Source: Pseudoduganella armeniaca (GTDB taxonomy: Bacteria > Pseudomonadota > Gammaproteobacteria > Burkholderiales > Burkholderiaceae_D). From it: a stretch of DNA of 64,000 bases. Below, one piece after another: positions 1 through 7,751 of the stretch. The position numbers and the translations under genes were made by a program. The notes beneath the pieces are model-generated. The model was not told where the DNA came from. It saw only the letters and a list, made by a program, of their open reading frames with translations, and did no database searches. The stretch's first letter is position 1, and each line of letters begins with the position of its first letter. The stretch covers positions 4,216,001-4,280,000 of the forward strand of contig NZ_CP028324.1 of NCBI RefSeq assembly GCF_003028855.1, given 5' to 3'.

Positions 1-179
1 GCGACGACCGTGTCCACCCCGGCCATGCCCGCAAGATGGTGGCGCGCATGCAGGAACAGGGCCACGACGTGCTGTACTGGGAAAATACCGAGGGCGGCCA
101 TGCCGGCGCGGCCAATAACGACCAGCAGGCAAGGATGTGGGCGTTGACGTACACGTTCCTGCGGCGCCAGTTGGCTTAA
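1..179 (+). CDS. Prolyl oligopeptidase family protein, C-terminal end (partial)
   Basis: The window opens inside this gene; reading from base 3 it encodes about 58 residues ending in TAA at 177-179. The fragment has the DDRVHPGHA stretch typical of the catalytic Asp region of S9 prolyl oligopeptidases and an EGGHAG stretch that carries the catalytic His. The enzyme family are serine peptidases that cleave after proline in short peptides, usually cytoplasmic or periplasmic. The Ser motif and propeller lie outside the window, so the subfamily cannot be told. The stop codon sits inside the first copy of a short direct repeat that continues downstream. Confidence 0.8.
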   Translation, partial: DDRVHPGHARKMVARMQEQGHDVLYWENTEGGHAGAANNDQQARMWALTYTFLRRQLA

Positions 180-272
180 CCCAACGGTGACAGGCGCCTG
201 TACGCGAGCTTAACCCAACGGTGACAGGCACCTATCTGCGGGTCGAAGACCCGCAGATAGGTGCCTGTCACC
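174..272. repeat. Direct repeat plus perfect 25-bp-arm hairpin (palindrome family 1, copy 1)
   Basis: A 22-bp direct repeat occurs at 174-195 and 208-229. The second copy runs into a perfect hairpin: left arm 220-244, loop GAA 245-247, right arm 248-272, with all 25 positions complementary. The outer part reads GGTGACAGGC and its complement GCCTGTCACC. Related hairpins lie at 6469-6521, 17738-17790 and 45980-46033. It sits 40 bases after the stop of the upstream gene, so a role as 3'-end hairpin or transcription terminator is possible, though no T-run follows. Confidence 0.85.
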
Positions 273-331
273 ACGGGTCTCACCACAGCGCACCCAATCG
301 TGCGCGCAGGAAATTCCACTCTGCCGTATGC

Positions 332-348
332 TAGGAAATTGTTTCCTA
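332..348. promoter_or_regulatory. Short AT-rich dyad in the leader region of the HAMP kinase
   Basis: TAGGAAA-TTG-TTTCCTA is a perfect 7-bp dyad followed by ATTTTTAT, in an AT-rich patch that stands out from the GC-rich surroundings. It could be an operator, part of a promoter, or a weak terminator. The 9-mer CTAGGAAAT here recurs inverted at 6552-6560, beyond the far end of the kinase/CheR pair. The rest of 273-661 shows no credible gene. Confidence 0.35.
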
Positions 349-661
349 TTTTTATGGCATTGTTGCTAAACTGAGTGCTTGCCTGACGGCGTTTCCGCTT
401 GACTGGTGCCAGCACAGGCGTATCGTCTGACGGGCAGCAAGCGGATCGATCTGGCGCAATAGAGCGGTGTGTCGTGCATACTCCCAAAGTTCTTGTCCTG
501 AACGGCCATCCGGCATCCGTGCCGGCGCCTCGGCACAGGCTGGCTGGCGCTGCCCGCCGGCCTGCGCACGTCCGTCGCTCCCATCATCATCCCATACCGC
601 CACTACCGCCGGCCGCGCGCGCCGGCCATCACCACATCTGTATAAATAGAGGGAAGCGTCA

Positions 662-1192
662 ATGAACGACATGACCGAACTGCCCGAGGAACTGGACCTG
701 AAGCTGATCCTGTCCACCTTGATGGCATTGAAAAAAGGCGATTTCTCCGCGCGCATGCCGTCCGACTGGACGGGCGTGTCCGGCAAGATCGCCGACACGC
801 TGAACGACATCATCGAGACCAACGAGCGCATCGTGCGCAACGTCACCGAGGTCAGCCGCGTGGTGGGTCGCGAAGGCCGCCTGACCCAGCGCGCGCCCGT
901 CACCAACGTGTCGGGCGGCTGGGCCACCATCATCAGCGCCGTCAACACGCTGATCGACGACCTGGTGCGCCCCACCACCGAGATGGCCCGCGTCATCGGC
1001 GCGGTGGCGAAAGGCGACCTGTCGCAGACGATGGCGCTGGAAGTGGACGGTCATCCGCTGAAGGGCCAGTACCTGCGCGCCGCCACCACCGCCAACACGA
1101 TGGTGGAGCAGCTGCTGTCGTTCTCCTCCGAGGTCACGCGCGTCGCGCGCGAGGTCGGGACGGAAGGTAAACTCGGGGGCAAGCACAGGTGA
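662..1192 (+). CDS. HAMP-array hybrid histidine kinase, N-terminal segment cut off by a frameshift
   Basis: This 176-residue frame is the N-terminus of the large kinase that continues at 1189. It starts at an ATG after AGGGAAGCG and has no signal peptide or membrane helix, so the full protein should be cytoplasmic. It contains about two HAMP-like units, ending in EVGTEGKLGG and then KHR-stop. The stop results from a shift: after codons for KLG the DNA has five G (1175-1179), whereas six would read KLGGQAQVKG straight into the next frame, exactly as the other repeats do. I therefore take 662-5556 to be one gene. The GTGA overlap at 1189-1192 could allow stop-start coupling, but this is less likely. 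Confidence 0.75.
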   Translation: MNDMTELPEELDLKLILSTLMALKKGDFSARMPSDWTGVSGKIADTLNDIIETNERIVRNVTEVSRVVGREGRLTQRAPVTNVSGGWATIISAVNTLIDDLVRPTTEMARVIGAVAKGDLSQTMALEVDGHPLKGQYLRAATTANTMVEQLLSFSSEVTRVAREVGTEGKLGGKHR

Positions 1193-2640
1193 AAGGCGTG
1201 GCCGGTACCTGGAAGGACTTGACCGACTCGGTCAACTCGATGGCGGGTAACCTGACGTCGCAGGTGCGTAACATCGCGGAAGTGACGACGGCGGTGGCGA
1301 ACGGCGACTTGTCGAAGAAGATCACGGTGGACGTGCGCGGCGAGATCCTGCAGCTGAAGGACACCATCAACGTCATGGTGGACCAGCTGCGCTCCTTCGC
1401 CTCGGAAGTGACGCGGGTGGCGCGCGAGGTCGGCACCGAAGGGAAGCTGGGCGGCCAGGCCTACGTGCCGGGCGTGGGCGGCACCTGGAAGGACTTGACC
1501 GACAACGTCAACTTCATGGCGTCGAACCTGACGGGCCAGGTGCGCAACATCGCGGCCGTGACGACCGCGGTGGCGAACGGCGACCTCTCCAAGAAGATCA
1601 CGGTGGACGTGAAGGGCGAGATCCTGGAACTGAAGAACACCATCAACGTGATGGTGGACCAGCTGTCCTCCTTCGCTTCCGAAGTGACGCGGGTGGCGCG
1701 CGAGGTCGGTACCGAGGGCAAGCTGGGCGGCCAGGCACAGGTGAAGGGCGTGGCCGGCACCTGGAAGGACTTGACCGACTCGGTCAACTCGATGGCGGGT
1801 AACCTGACGGGCCAGGTGCGCAACATCGCCGACGTGACGACCGCCGTGGCCAACGGCGACCTCTCCAAGAAGATCACGGTGGACGTGAAAGGCGAGATTC
1901 TCGAACTGAAGAACACCATCAACGTCATGGTCGACCAGCTGAACTCCTTCGCCTCCGAGGTGACGCGGGTGGCGCGCGAGGTGGGTACGGAAGGCAAGCT
2001 GGGCGGCCAGGCCAACGTGCCGGGCGTGGCCGGCACGTGGAAGGACTTGACGGAGAACGTCAACCAGCTGGCCGGTAACCTGACCGGCCAGGTGCGTAAC
2101 ATCGCGGAGGTGACCACCGCCGTGGCGAACGGCGACCTGTCCAAGAAGATCACGGTGGACGTGAAGGGCGAGATCCTGGAACTGAAGAACACCATCAACG
2201 TCATGGTGGACCAGCTGTCCTCGTTCGCTTCCGAGGTGACGCGCGTGGCGCGCGAAGTGGGTACGGAGGGCAAGCTGGGTGGCCAGGCCTACGTGCCGGG
2301 CGTGGGCGGCACCTGGAAGGACTTGACCGACAACGTCAACTTCATGGCGTCGAACCTGACGGGCCAGGTGCGTAACATCGCGGCGGTGACCACCGCCGTG
2401 GCGCGCGGCGACCTGTCGAAGAAGATTACCGTGGACGTGAAGGGCGAGATCCTGGAGCTGAAGGACACCATCAACGTCATGGTGGACCAGCTGTCCTCGT
2501 TCGCATCCGAAGTGACGCGGGTGGCGCGCGAGGTGGGTACCGAAGGCAAGCTGGGTGGCCAGGCCAACGTGCCCGGCGTGGCCGGCACCTGGAAGGACTT
2601 GACGGAAAACGTCAACCAGCTGGCGGCCAACCTGACCAAC
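1120..2640 (+). repeat. Tandem 276-bp coding repeats (HAMP array)
   Basis: About five and a half units of 276 bp (92 codons) follow head to tail, each containing the same GGACCAGCT, GAAGTGACGCG and ACCTGGAAGGACTTGAC blocks. The unit starting near 1510 and the one near 2335 encode nearly the same residues, which suggests internal duplication or gene conversion. The repeats are in frame and code for HAMP modules, so copy number can change without breaking the gene. Confidence 0.9.
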
Positions 2641-5556
2641 CAGATGCGCGCGATCGGCGAAGTGGCGACGGCGGTGACGCGGGGCGACCTGTCCCGCTCG
2701 ATCCAGGTGGAAGCGCGCGGCGAGGTCTCGTACCTGAAGGACAACATCAACGAGATGATCCGCAACCTGAAGGAAACCACGCAGAAGAACGCGCAGCAGG
2801 ACTGGCTGAAGACCAACCTGGCGCGCTTTACCCGGCTGCTGCAGGGCCAGCGCGACCTGCAGGCGGTGACGAAGCTGATCCTGTCCGAGCTGGCACCGCT
2901 GGTGTCGGCGCACCATGGCGTGTTCTACATGATGGACTCGCAGCTGGACGACGCGCGCCTGCGCATGATCGCCAGCTACGGCTACCGCTCCAGCCGCAAG
3001 CTGCCGACCTCCTTCCTGCCGGGCGAAGGCCTGGTGGGCCAGTGCGCGCTGGAGAAGGTGCGCATCTGGCTGACCGACGTGCCGCGTGACTACATCGTCG
3101 TCTCGTCCGGCCTCGGTGCCGCGCCGCCCACCAATATCGTCGTGCTGCCGATCCTGTTCGAGCAGCAGGTGAAAGCCGTCATCGAGATCGCCTCGCTGGA
3201 TCGCTTCACCGAGACCCACCTGTCGTTCCTAGACCAGCTGATGGAATCGATCGGCGTGGTGCTGAACACCATCGAGGCGAACAGCCGCACCGAATCGCTG
3301 CTGACGCAGTCGCAATCGCTGGCACAGGAACTGCAGCAGACCAACCAGGAACTGGCCGAGAAGGCGCGCCTGCTGTCCGAGCAGAACATCGAGGTGGAAC
3401 GCAAGAACCGCGAGGTGGAGCAGGCCAAGCTGGCGCTGGAGGAAAAAGCCACGCAGCTGGCGCTGTCGTCGAAATACAAGTCCGAGTTCCTGGCCAATAT
3501 GTCGCACGAGCTGCGCACGCCGCTGAACTCCCTCCTGATCCTGGCGCAGCAGCTGGGCGACAACCCGGAAGGCAACCTGTCCTCGAAGCAGGTGGAGTTC
3601 GCGAAGACGATCCACGGCTCCGGTTCCGACCTGCTGACGCTGATTAACGACATCCTGGACCTGTCCAAGATCGAGTCGGGCACGGTCACGCTGGACGTGT
3701 CGGAATACCGCTTCGCCAACCTGCGCAACTACGTCGACCGCACCTTCCGCCACATGGCCGAAGCCAAGCACCTGGGCTTCACGGTATCGCTGGCCGACAA
3801 CCTGCCGGCCTCGCTGATGACGGACACCACGCGCCTGCAGCAGGTGTTGAAGAACCTGCTGTCGAACGCGTTCAAGTTCACCTCGCACGGCCAGGTCGCG
3901 CTGGAGATCGGCGTGGTCGGCGGCGGCTGGAGCCCGGACAACCCGAACCTGGCCAATGCCGACGCGGTGCTGGCCTTCTCCGTCAGCGACACGGGCGTGG
4001 GCATCGCGGCCGACAAGCTGCAGCTGATCTTCGAGGCGTTCCAGCAGGCCGACGGCTCCACCGCCCGCAAGTACGGCGGCACGGGCCTGGGCCTGTCGAT
4101 CTCGCGCGAGCTGGCGCGCCTCCTGGGCGGCGAGATCCGCGTCGAGTCGGTGGTCGGCAGCGGTTCCACGTTCACGCTGTTCCTGCCGTATAACCGCGCC
4201 GGCTTCGTCAACTACGAGCAGCCCCGCCCTGCCCCGCAACGCCTGGCGCCGCAGCCGCCGAAGATCGTCTACAGCCAGCCGGTAACGGACGTGGACATCA
4301 TCGAGCGCCGCCCGCCGTCGGAACTGGACGCGGAACCGGAAACCTACAGCTCGACGATCGACGACCGCGGCCTGACCGCGCCGGGCGACCCGTCGGTGCT
4401 GATCATCGAAGACGACGAACGCTTCGCCAAGATCGTGCTCGATTTCGCCCGCGAGAAGAACTTCAAGGGCATCGTGATCCACCAGGGCGACTCGGCCCTG
4501 TCGCTGGCGCGCGACTACCTGCCCTCGGCGATCCTGTTGGACCTGGACCTGCCGGACATCGACGGCTTCACGGTGCTGGACCGCCTGAAGCGCGACCCCA
4601 GCACGCGCCATATCCCGGTGCACGTGATGTCCGCCTCGCGCGAGCGCGAACGGGCGTTGCGCTCGGGTGCGATCTCGTTCATGAACAAGCCGGTGGACAA
4701 GGAAACGCTGCAGGAGCAGTTCACGCGCATCCAGAAGTTCCTGATGGGCGGCAAGCGCAGCCTGCTGGTGGTGGACGACGAAGCGAGCCAGCGCGATTCC
4801 ATCGTGGCGCTGATCGGCGAGACGGACGTCGACATCCAGGCCGTCGGCACCGGCGAGGAAGCCTTGAGCGCGCTGCGCACCAGCCACTTCGACTGCATGG
4901 TGCTGGACCTGACCCTGCCGGACATTTCCGGCTTCGAGCTGCTCGACATCATCGGCAAGGACATCAAGCTGCGCGACCTGCCGGTCGTGATCAACACGGC
5001 AAAAGAGCTGAACAAGAAGGAAGTGGCAAAGCTCAAGCGCTACGCCAAGACCATCGTCATCAAGGATGCCCGCTCGCCGGAACGCCTGCTGGACGAGACG
5101 GCGCTGTTCCTGCACCGCTCCCAGGCCAGCCTGCCGGAAGCGCAGCGGCGCATGCTGGAACAGGTGCACGCGGCCGATTCCGGCCTGGCCGGCCGCAAGG
5201 TGCTGATCGTCGACGATGACCTGCGCAACATCTTCGCGCTGTCCTCGCTGCTGGAACGCCAGCAGATGCAGGTGTCGTTCGCCGAAAACGGCCGTGACGG
5301 CATCGAGGTGCTGGAGCGCGATCCGACCATCGAGATCGTCCTGATGGACATCATGATGCCGGAAATGGACGGCTACGACACGATGCGGGCGATCCGCCGC
5401 ATTCCGAAGTTCCGCTCCCTGCCGATCATCACCCTGACGGCCAAGGCGATGAAGGGCGACCGCGACAAGTGCATCGCCGCGGGCGCGTCCGACTACATCA
5501 CCAAACCGGTGGACGTGGCTCAGCTGCTGTCGCTGATGCGCGTCTGGCTGCATTGA
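1189..5556 (+). CDS. Soluble hybrid histidine kinase: HAMP array, GAF, HisKA, HATPase, three receivers
   Basis: This 1455-residue frame is the main body of the kinase starting at 662. Residues 1-530 hold about six near-identical 92-residue HAMP modules (NGDLSKKI, INVMVDQL, REVGTEGKL). A GAF-like domain follows at about 545-700, a coiled coil at 700-755, and HisKA with SHELRTPLN, the phospho-His near residue 773. HATPase has its GTGLGL box near 965. Three receivers start at about 1070, 1190 and 1338, each with a DLDLP, DLTLP or DIMMP phospho-Asp motif. There is no transmembrane segment, so it resembles cytoplasmic poly-HAMP (group III/Nik1-like) kinases, where the array itself transmits signals. 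The multiple receivers suggest a phosphorelay. A CheR-like gene follows at once. Ligand and output are unknown. Confidence 0.9.
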   Translation: MKGVAGTWKDLTDSVNSMAGNLTSQVRNIAEVTTAVANGDLSKKITVDVRGEILQLKDTINVMVDQLRSFASEVTRVAREVGTEGKLGGQAYVPGVGGTWKDLTDNVNFMASNLTGQVRNIAAVTTAVANGDLSKKITVDVKGEILELKNTINVMVDQLSSFASEVTRVAREVGTEGKLGGQAQVKGVAGTWKDLTDSVNSMAGNLTGQVRNIADVTTAVANGDLSKKITVDVKGEILELKNTINVMVDQLNSFASEVTRVAREVGTEGKLGGQANVPGVAGTWKDLTENVNQLAGNLTGQVRNIAEVTTAVANGDLSKKITVDVKGEILELKNTINVMVDQLSSFASEVTRVAREVGTEGKLGGQAYVPGVGGTWKDLTDNVNFMASNLTGQVRNIAAVTTAVARGDLSKKITVDVKGEILELKDTINVMVDQLSSFASEVTRVAREVGTEGKLGGQANVPGVAGTWKDLTENVNQLAANLTNQMRAIGEVATAVTRGDLSRSIQVEARGEVSYLKDNINEMIRNLKETTQKNAQQDWLKTNLARFTRLLQGQRDLQAVTKLILSELAPLVSAHHGVFYMMDSQLDDARLRMIASYGYRSSRKLPTSFLPGEGLVGQCALEKVRIWLTDVPRDYIVVSSGLGAAPPTNIVVLPILFEQQVKAVIEIASLDRFTETHLSFLDQLMESIGVVLNTIEANSRTESLLTQSQSLAQELQQTNQELAEKARLLSEQNIEVERKNREVEQAKLALEEKATQLALSSKYKSEFLANMSHELRTPLNSLLILAQQLGDNPEGNLSSKQVEFAKTIHGSGSDLLTLINDILDLSKIESGTVTLDVSEYRFANLRNYVDRTFRHMAEAKHLGFTVSLADNLPASLMTDTTRLQQVLKNLLSNAFKFTSHGQVALEIGVVGGGWSPDNPNLANADAVLAFSVSDTGVGIAADKLQLIFEAFQQADGSTARKYGGTGLGLSISRELARLLGGEIRVESVVGSGSTFTLFLPYNRAGFVNYEQPRPAPQRLAPQPPKIVYSQPVTDVDIIERRPPSELDAEPETYSSTIDDRGLTAPGDPSVLIIEDDERFAKIVLDFAREKNFKGIVIHQGDSALSLARDYLPSAILLDLDLPDIDGFTVLDRLKRDPSTRHIPVHVMSASRERERALRSGAISFMNKPVDKETLQEQFTRIQKFLMGGKRSLLVVDDEASQRDSIVALIGETDVDIQAVGTGEEALSALRTSHFDCMVLDLTLPDISGFELLDIIGKDIKLRDLPVVINTAKELNKKEVAKLKRYAKTIVIKDARSPERLLDETALFLHRSQASLPEAQRRMLEQVHAADSGLAGRKVLIVDDDLRNIFALSSLLERQQMQVSFAENGRDGIEVLERDPTIEIVLMDIMMPEMDGYDTMRAIRRIPKFRSLPIITLTAKAMKGDRDKCIAAGASDYITKPVDVAQLLSLMRVWLH

Positions 5557-5623
5557 GCGGCGCCGCCATGAGCGCCGCCGTGGAGCCCGCCGTGCAACGG
5601 TCCTGGGGGACTACGCGCCGGAA

Positions 5624-6430
5624 GTGGAGGAGCTCGAACTGGAGCTGCTGCTGGAAGCGCTGGTGCAGCGCTTCGGCTTCGACTTCCGTTCGCACGAGCG
5701 CGCCACGCTCAAGCGCAAGCTGTTCGCGCTGCTGCAGCGCCGCGGCCTGCGCACGCTGTCGCAGCTGCAGGACCGCGTGCTGCACGACAGCGCCACGTCG
5801 GCCGCCCTGCTGCGGGCGCTGGCGGTGCCGCCCGCGACCTTGTTCGACGACCCGCTGGAGGCGATGCAGCTGCTGGCGGTGGCGGAACAGTGCCTGCCGG
5901 GCGCGCCGCTGCCGAAAGTGTGGCTGGCCGACTGCGCCGGCGCCGAGCAGGCCTGGACGGTCGCGGTGCTGCTGGCCGAACGGCAGCTGCTGTGGCGCAC
6001 GGAAATCTATGCGACGGTCTCCAGCGACGCCCTGCTGCAGGAGGCACTGGCGGCGTCGATCGCGCCGGAACGGATGGCGGCCTGCCAGCACCGCTACGAG
6101 CAGGCCGGCGGCTGCGGCCGGCTGGCGGACTACTTCCAGCTGGAGGACGGCGCGTTGGTGCCGCTGCCTCAGCTGAAGAACCGTATCACCTGGGCGCAGT
6201 ACAACCTCGTCACGGACGCTTCGTTCAACGAGTTCCAGCTGATCGTGTGCCGCCGCGCACTGCCCGATTTCGGCCCGCTGCTGCGGCACCGCGTGCTGCA
6301 ACTGTTCCACGACAGCCTGGCCGTCTTGGGCGTGCTGGGCATCGACCGCGAGCTGGACAGCAAGGAGCGGCTGGCCGGGCACTACCAGCAGGTGGTGGCG
6401 CGCGAGCCTTGGTACAAACGCGTCGGTTGA
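5624..6430 (+). CDS. Divergent CheR-like methyltransferase
   Basis: The frame resembles the N-terminal and SAM-binding parts of CheR protein methyltransferases, which methylate glutamates on chemoreceptors. The stretch FNEFQLIVCRRALPDF aligns with the CheR signature FDLIFCRNVLIYF. The usual GCSTGEE SAM loop reads DCAGAEQ here, so catalysis may be lost or changed. The open frame begins at a GTG (5624) with no clear ribosome site. The likely true start is ATG 5568, 12 bases after the kinase stop, reading MSAAVEPAVQRSWG. That frame joins DYAPEVEELE only if one G is added to the G5 run at 5605-5609. This is the same G6-to-G5 lesion as in the upstream kinase. The two genes form a probable operon. 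Confidence 0.7.
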   Translation: MEELELELLLEALVQRFGFDFRSHERATLKRKLFALLQRRGLRTLSQLQDRVLHDSATSAALLRALAVPPATLFDDPLEAMQLLAVAEQCLPGAPLPKVWLADCAGAEQAWTVAVLLAERQLLWRTEIYATVSSDALLQEALAASIAPERMAACQHRYEQAGGCGRLADYFQLEDGALVPLPQLKNRITWAQYNLVTDASFNEFQLIVCRRALPDFGPLLRHRVLQLFHDSLAVLGVLGIDRELDSKERLAGHYQQVVAREPWYKRVG

Positions 6431-6468
6431 GCCCCCCAGGCGCTGGCCTCCCTATTTGCAGAACCCCA

Positions 6469-6521
6469 GGTGACAGGCTCCCATCTGCAGGTCGATGACC
6501 TGCAGATGGGAGCCTGTCACC
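6469..6521. repeat. Perfect 25-bp-arm hairpin (palindrome family 1, copy 2)
   Basis: Left arm 6469-6493, loop GAT 6494-6496, right arm 6497-6521, perfectly complementary. The outer ten bases match copy 1; inner positions differ on both arms together (A to T, G to A with matching partners). It lies between the convergent ends of the CheR-like gene (6430) and the GST gene (6595), where a two-way terminator would be expected. Confidence 0.85.
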
Positions 6522-6594
6522 ACGAGTTTTCCATGCGTTACAGTAATTTATATTTCCTAGTGGCTATGCAACTAACCAAAACTTAGCTACAATC

Positions 6595-7305
6595 TCACCC
6601 TTTCCCCTGCCGCGATTGACCGGTTTCCAGCATGTTGCGGGCAGATTGCGCGAACTTGGCGGCCTGGTCGTCATTGTCAGCGCGGTCCAGCACGTCCGAT
6701 GGCGGCAGCGCAATGCCGCGCTGCACGGCGGGACGATCGCCGACGGCTTTCAGCCAACGTTGCAGGTTCGGCAGATCGTCGACGTCGACGCCAGACCATT
6801 TGTGCGTGCGCACCCAGGCCCAGTTGGCAATGTCGGCGATCGAATACTCGCCGGCCAGGTACTCGTTGTCGCGCAGCTGGCCGTCCAGCACGCGGAACAG
6901 ACGCTTCGTTTCGCCCTGGTAGCGGTCGATCGCCGGCTGCAGCTTCTCGGGGAAATAGCGGTAGAACACATTGGCCTGGCCCATCATCGGACCGATGCCG
7001 CCCATCTGGAACATCAGCCATTGCAGCACGCGCGAGCGGCCTTCCGCGTCCGCCGGCAGCAGGCGCCCCGTTTTCTCGGCCAGGTAGACCAGGATGGCGC
7101 CTGACTCGAACACGGCGAAATTGTCGTTGGCGCGGTCGACGATGGCGGGAATGCGGCCGTTCGGATTGATATTCAGGAACCACGGTTCCTTCTGTTCGTT
7201 GGCGGACAGGTCGAGTACGTGCAAGGTGTATTGCAGCTCGAGCTCTTCCAGTGCAATGGATATCTTGTGTCCGTTCGGCGTGGCGGCGGTATATAAGTCG
7301 ATCAT
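6595..7305 (-). CDS. Glutathione S-transferase family, YfcG-type disulfide-bond oxidoreductase
   Basis: The 236-residue product starts MIDLYTAATPNGHKI, which closely matches the start of E. coli YfcG/YghU proteins, and has the thioredoxin-fold hallmarks PNGRIPAIVD and FESGAILVYLAEK. The C-terminal helical domain contains YSIADIANWAW, the usual GST core motif. This nu-class family binds glutathione and reduces disulfides or organic peroxides in the cytoplasm. The ATG is preceded by GGGAG. It stands alone on this strand, with a convergent neighbour on one side and a long intergenic region on the other. Confidence 0.9.
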   Translation of the reverse strand: MIDLYTAATPNGHKISIALEELELQYTLHVLDLSANEQKEPWFLNINPNGRIPAIVDRANDNFAVFESGAILVYLAEKTGRLLPADAEGRSRVLQWLMFQMGGIGPMMGQANVFYRYFPEKLQPAIDRYQGETKRLFRVLDGQLRDNEYLAGEYSIADIANWAWVRTHKWSGVDVDDLPNLQRWLKAVGDRPAVQRGIALPPSDVLDRADNDDQAAKFAQSARNMLETGQSRQGKG

Positions 7306-7397
7306 ATTGACTCCCTGGAATTATAAGAACGACAAATGATAACGCCAATTCCACGCGAGTGTCATTTCGATGCAACAGGATAATAAGCGCGGCGGAC

Positions 7398-7437
7398 AAA
7401 AAAAAAGACCGGCCGCAATCTGAGGAGGGGACCGGTC
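7398..7437 (-). terminator. Intrinsic terminator facing left, with no annotated gene upstream
   Basis: On the minus strand, a hairpin with arms GACCGG and CCGGTC (7407-7437) is followed by nine T residues (A-run 7398-7406 on the plus strand). No minus-strand protein gene lies upstream of it. Further right, at 7529-7549, there is a perfect 8-bp hairpin with arms GCCGGATT and AATCCGGC. Together these suggest a small leftward RNA in 7398-7660, antisense to the chemoreceptor leader. No clear promoter was found for it. Confidence 0.5.
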
Positions 7438-7591
7438 AAAACGCTTTCTATCATGAGAGCGCGGGGATATCACAAGGGGCCGGCCCGCACCGTCGCCAGA
7501 AATGACGGACGCAGGCCAATGAAACCGTGCCGGATTTGAGGAATCCGGCAACCTGCCGCTCAACAATTATTGCGCGGTACGGGTTACACTT

Positions 7592-7660
7592 TGCCAGTTT
7601 TCATTCGTCCGAGGCTTAGGACTTCATTAAGGAAAGAATGAAAACGTTTCAAAACTGGCA
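7592..7660. promoter_or_regulatory. Long-range inverted repeat in the chemoreceptor leader
   Basis: TGCCAGTTTT at 7592-7601 is the exact complement of AAAACTGGCA at 7651-7660, and TCATTC (7601-7606) pairs with GAATGA (7636-7641). The dyad ends about 90 bases before the chemoreceptor start, so it could form a leader RNA stem or bind a regulator. The intergenic region 7306-7751 holds this, the leftward terminator and no other feature I can support. Confidence 0.4.
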
Positions 7661-7751
7661 TCAAATATCGCAAGCAGAAGGGGCGCCGAATGATGCGGCT
7701 GCGCCGCGGATGCCGATTATGTTTTGAAGGGTTCAACACCGAGGAATAATT

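Noticed and set aside
1120..2640. Regular tandem DNA repeats as a CRISPR or satellite array
   Set aside because: The unit is 276 bp, in frame and encodes HAMP modules, with no spacer-repeat alternation.
1051..3219. A 722-codon open frame on the minus strand opposite the HAMP array, with His/Val/Gln-rich repeats
   Set aside because: It is the mirror of the coding repeats in GC-rich DNA; codon pattern, composition and lack of ribosome site mark it as a shadow frame.
5605..5609. Programmed ribosomal frameshifting at the G runs
   Set aside because: The runs lack a slippery heptamer and downstream structure of known type, and a missing base explains both sites more simply.
6588..6593. TACAAT as a rightward promoter antisense to the GST gene
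   Set aside because: There is a fair -10 but no credible -35 at 16-18 bases, and no rightward gene follows until 7752.
7321..7566. An 81-codon minus-strand frame between the GST and chemoreceptor genes
   Set aside because: It runs through the terminator hairpin and its T-run, has no ribosome site and an unlikely composition.
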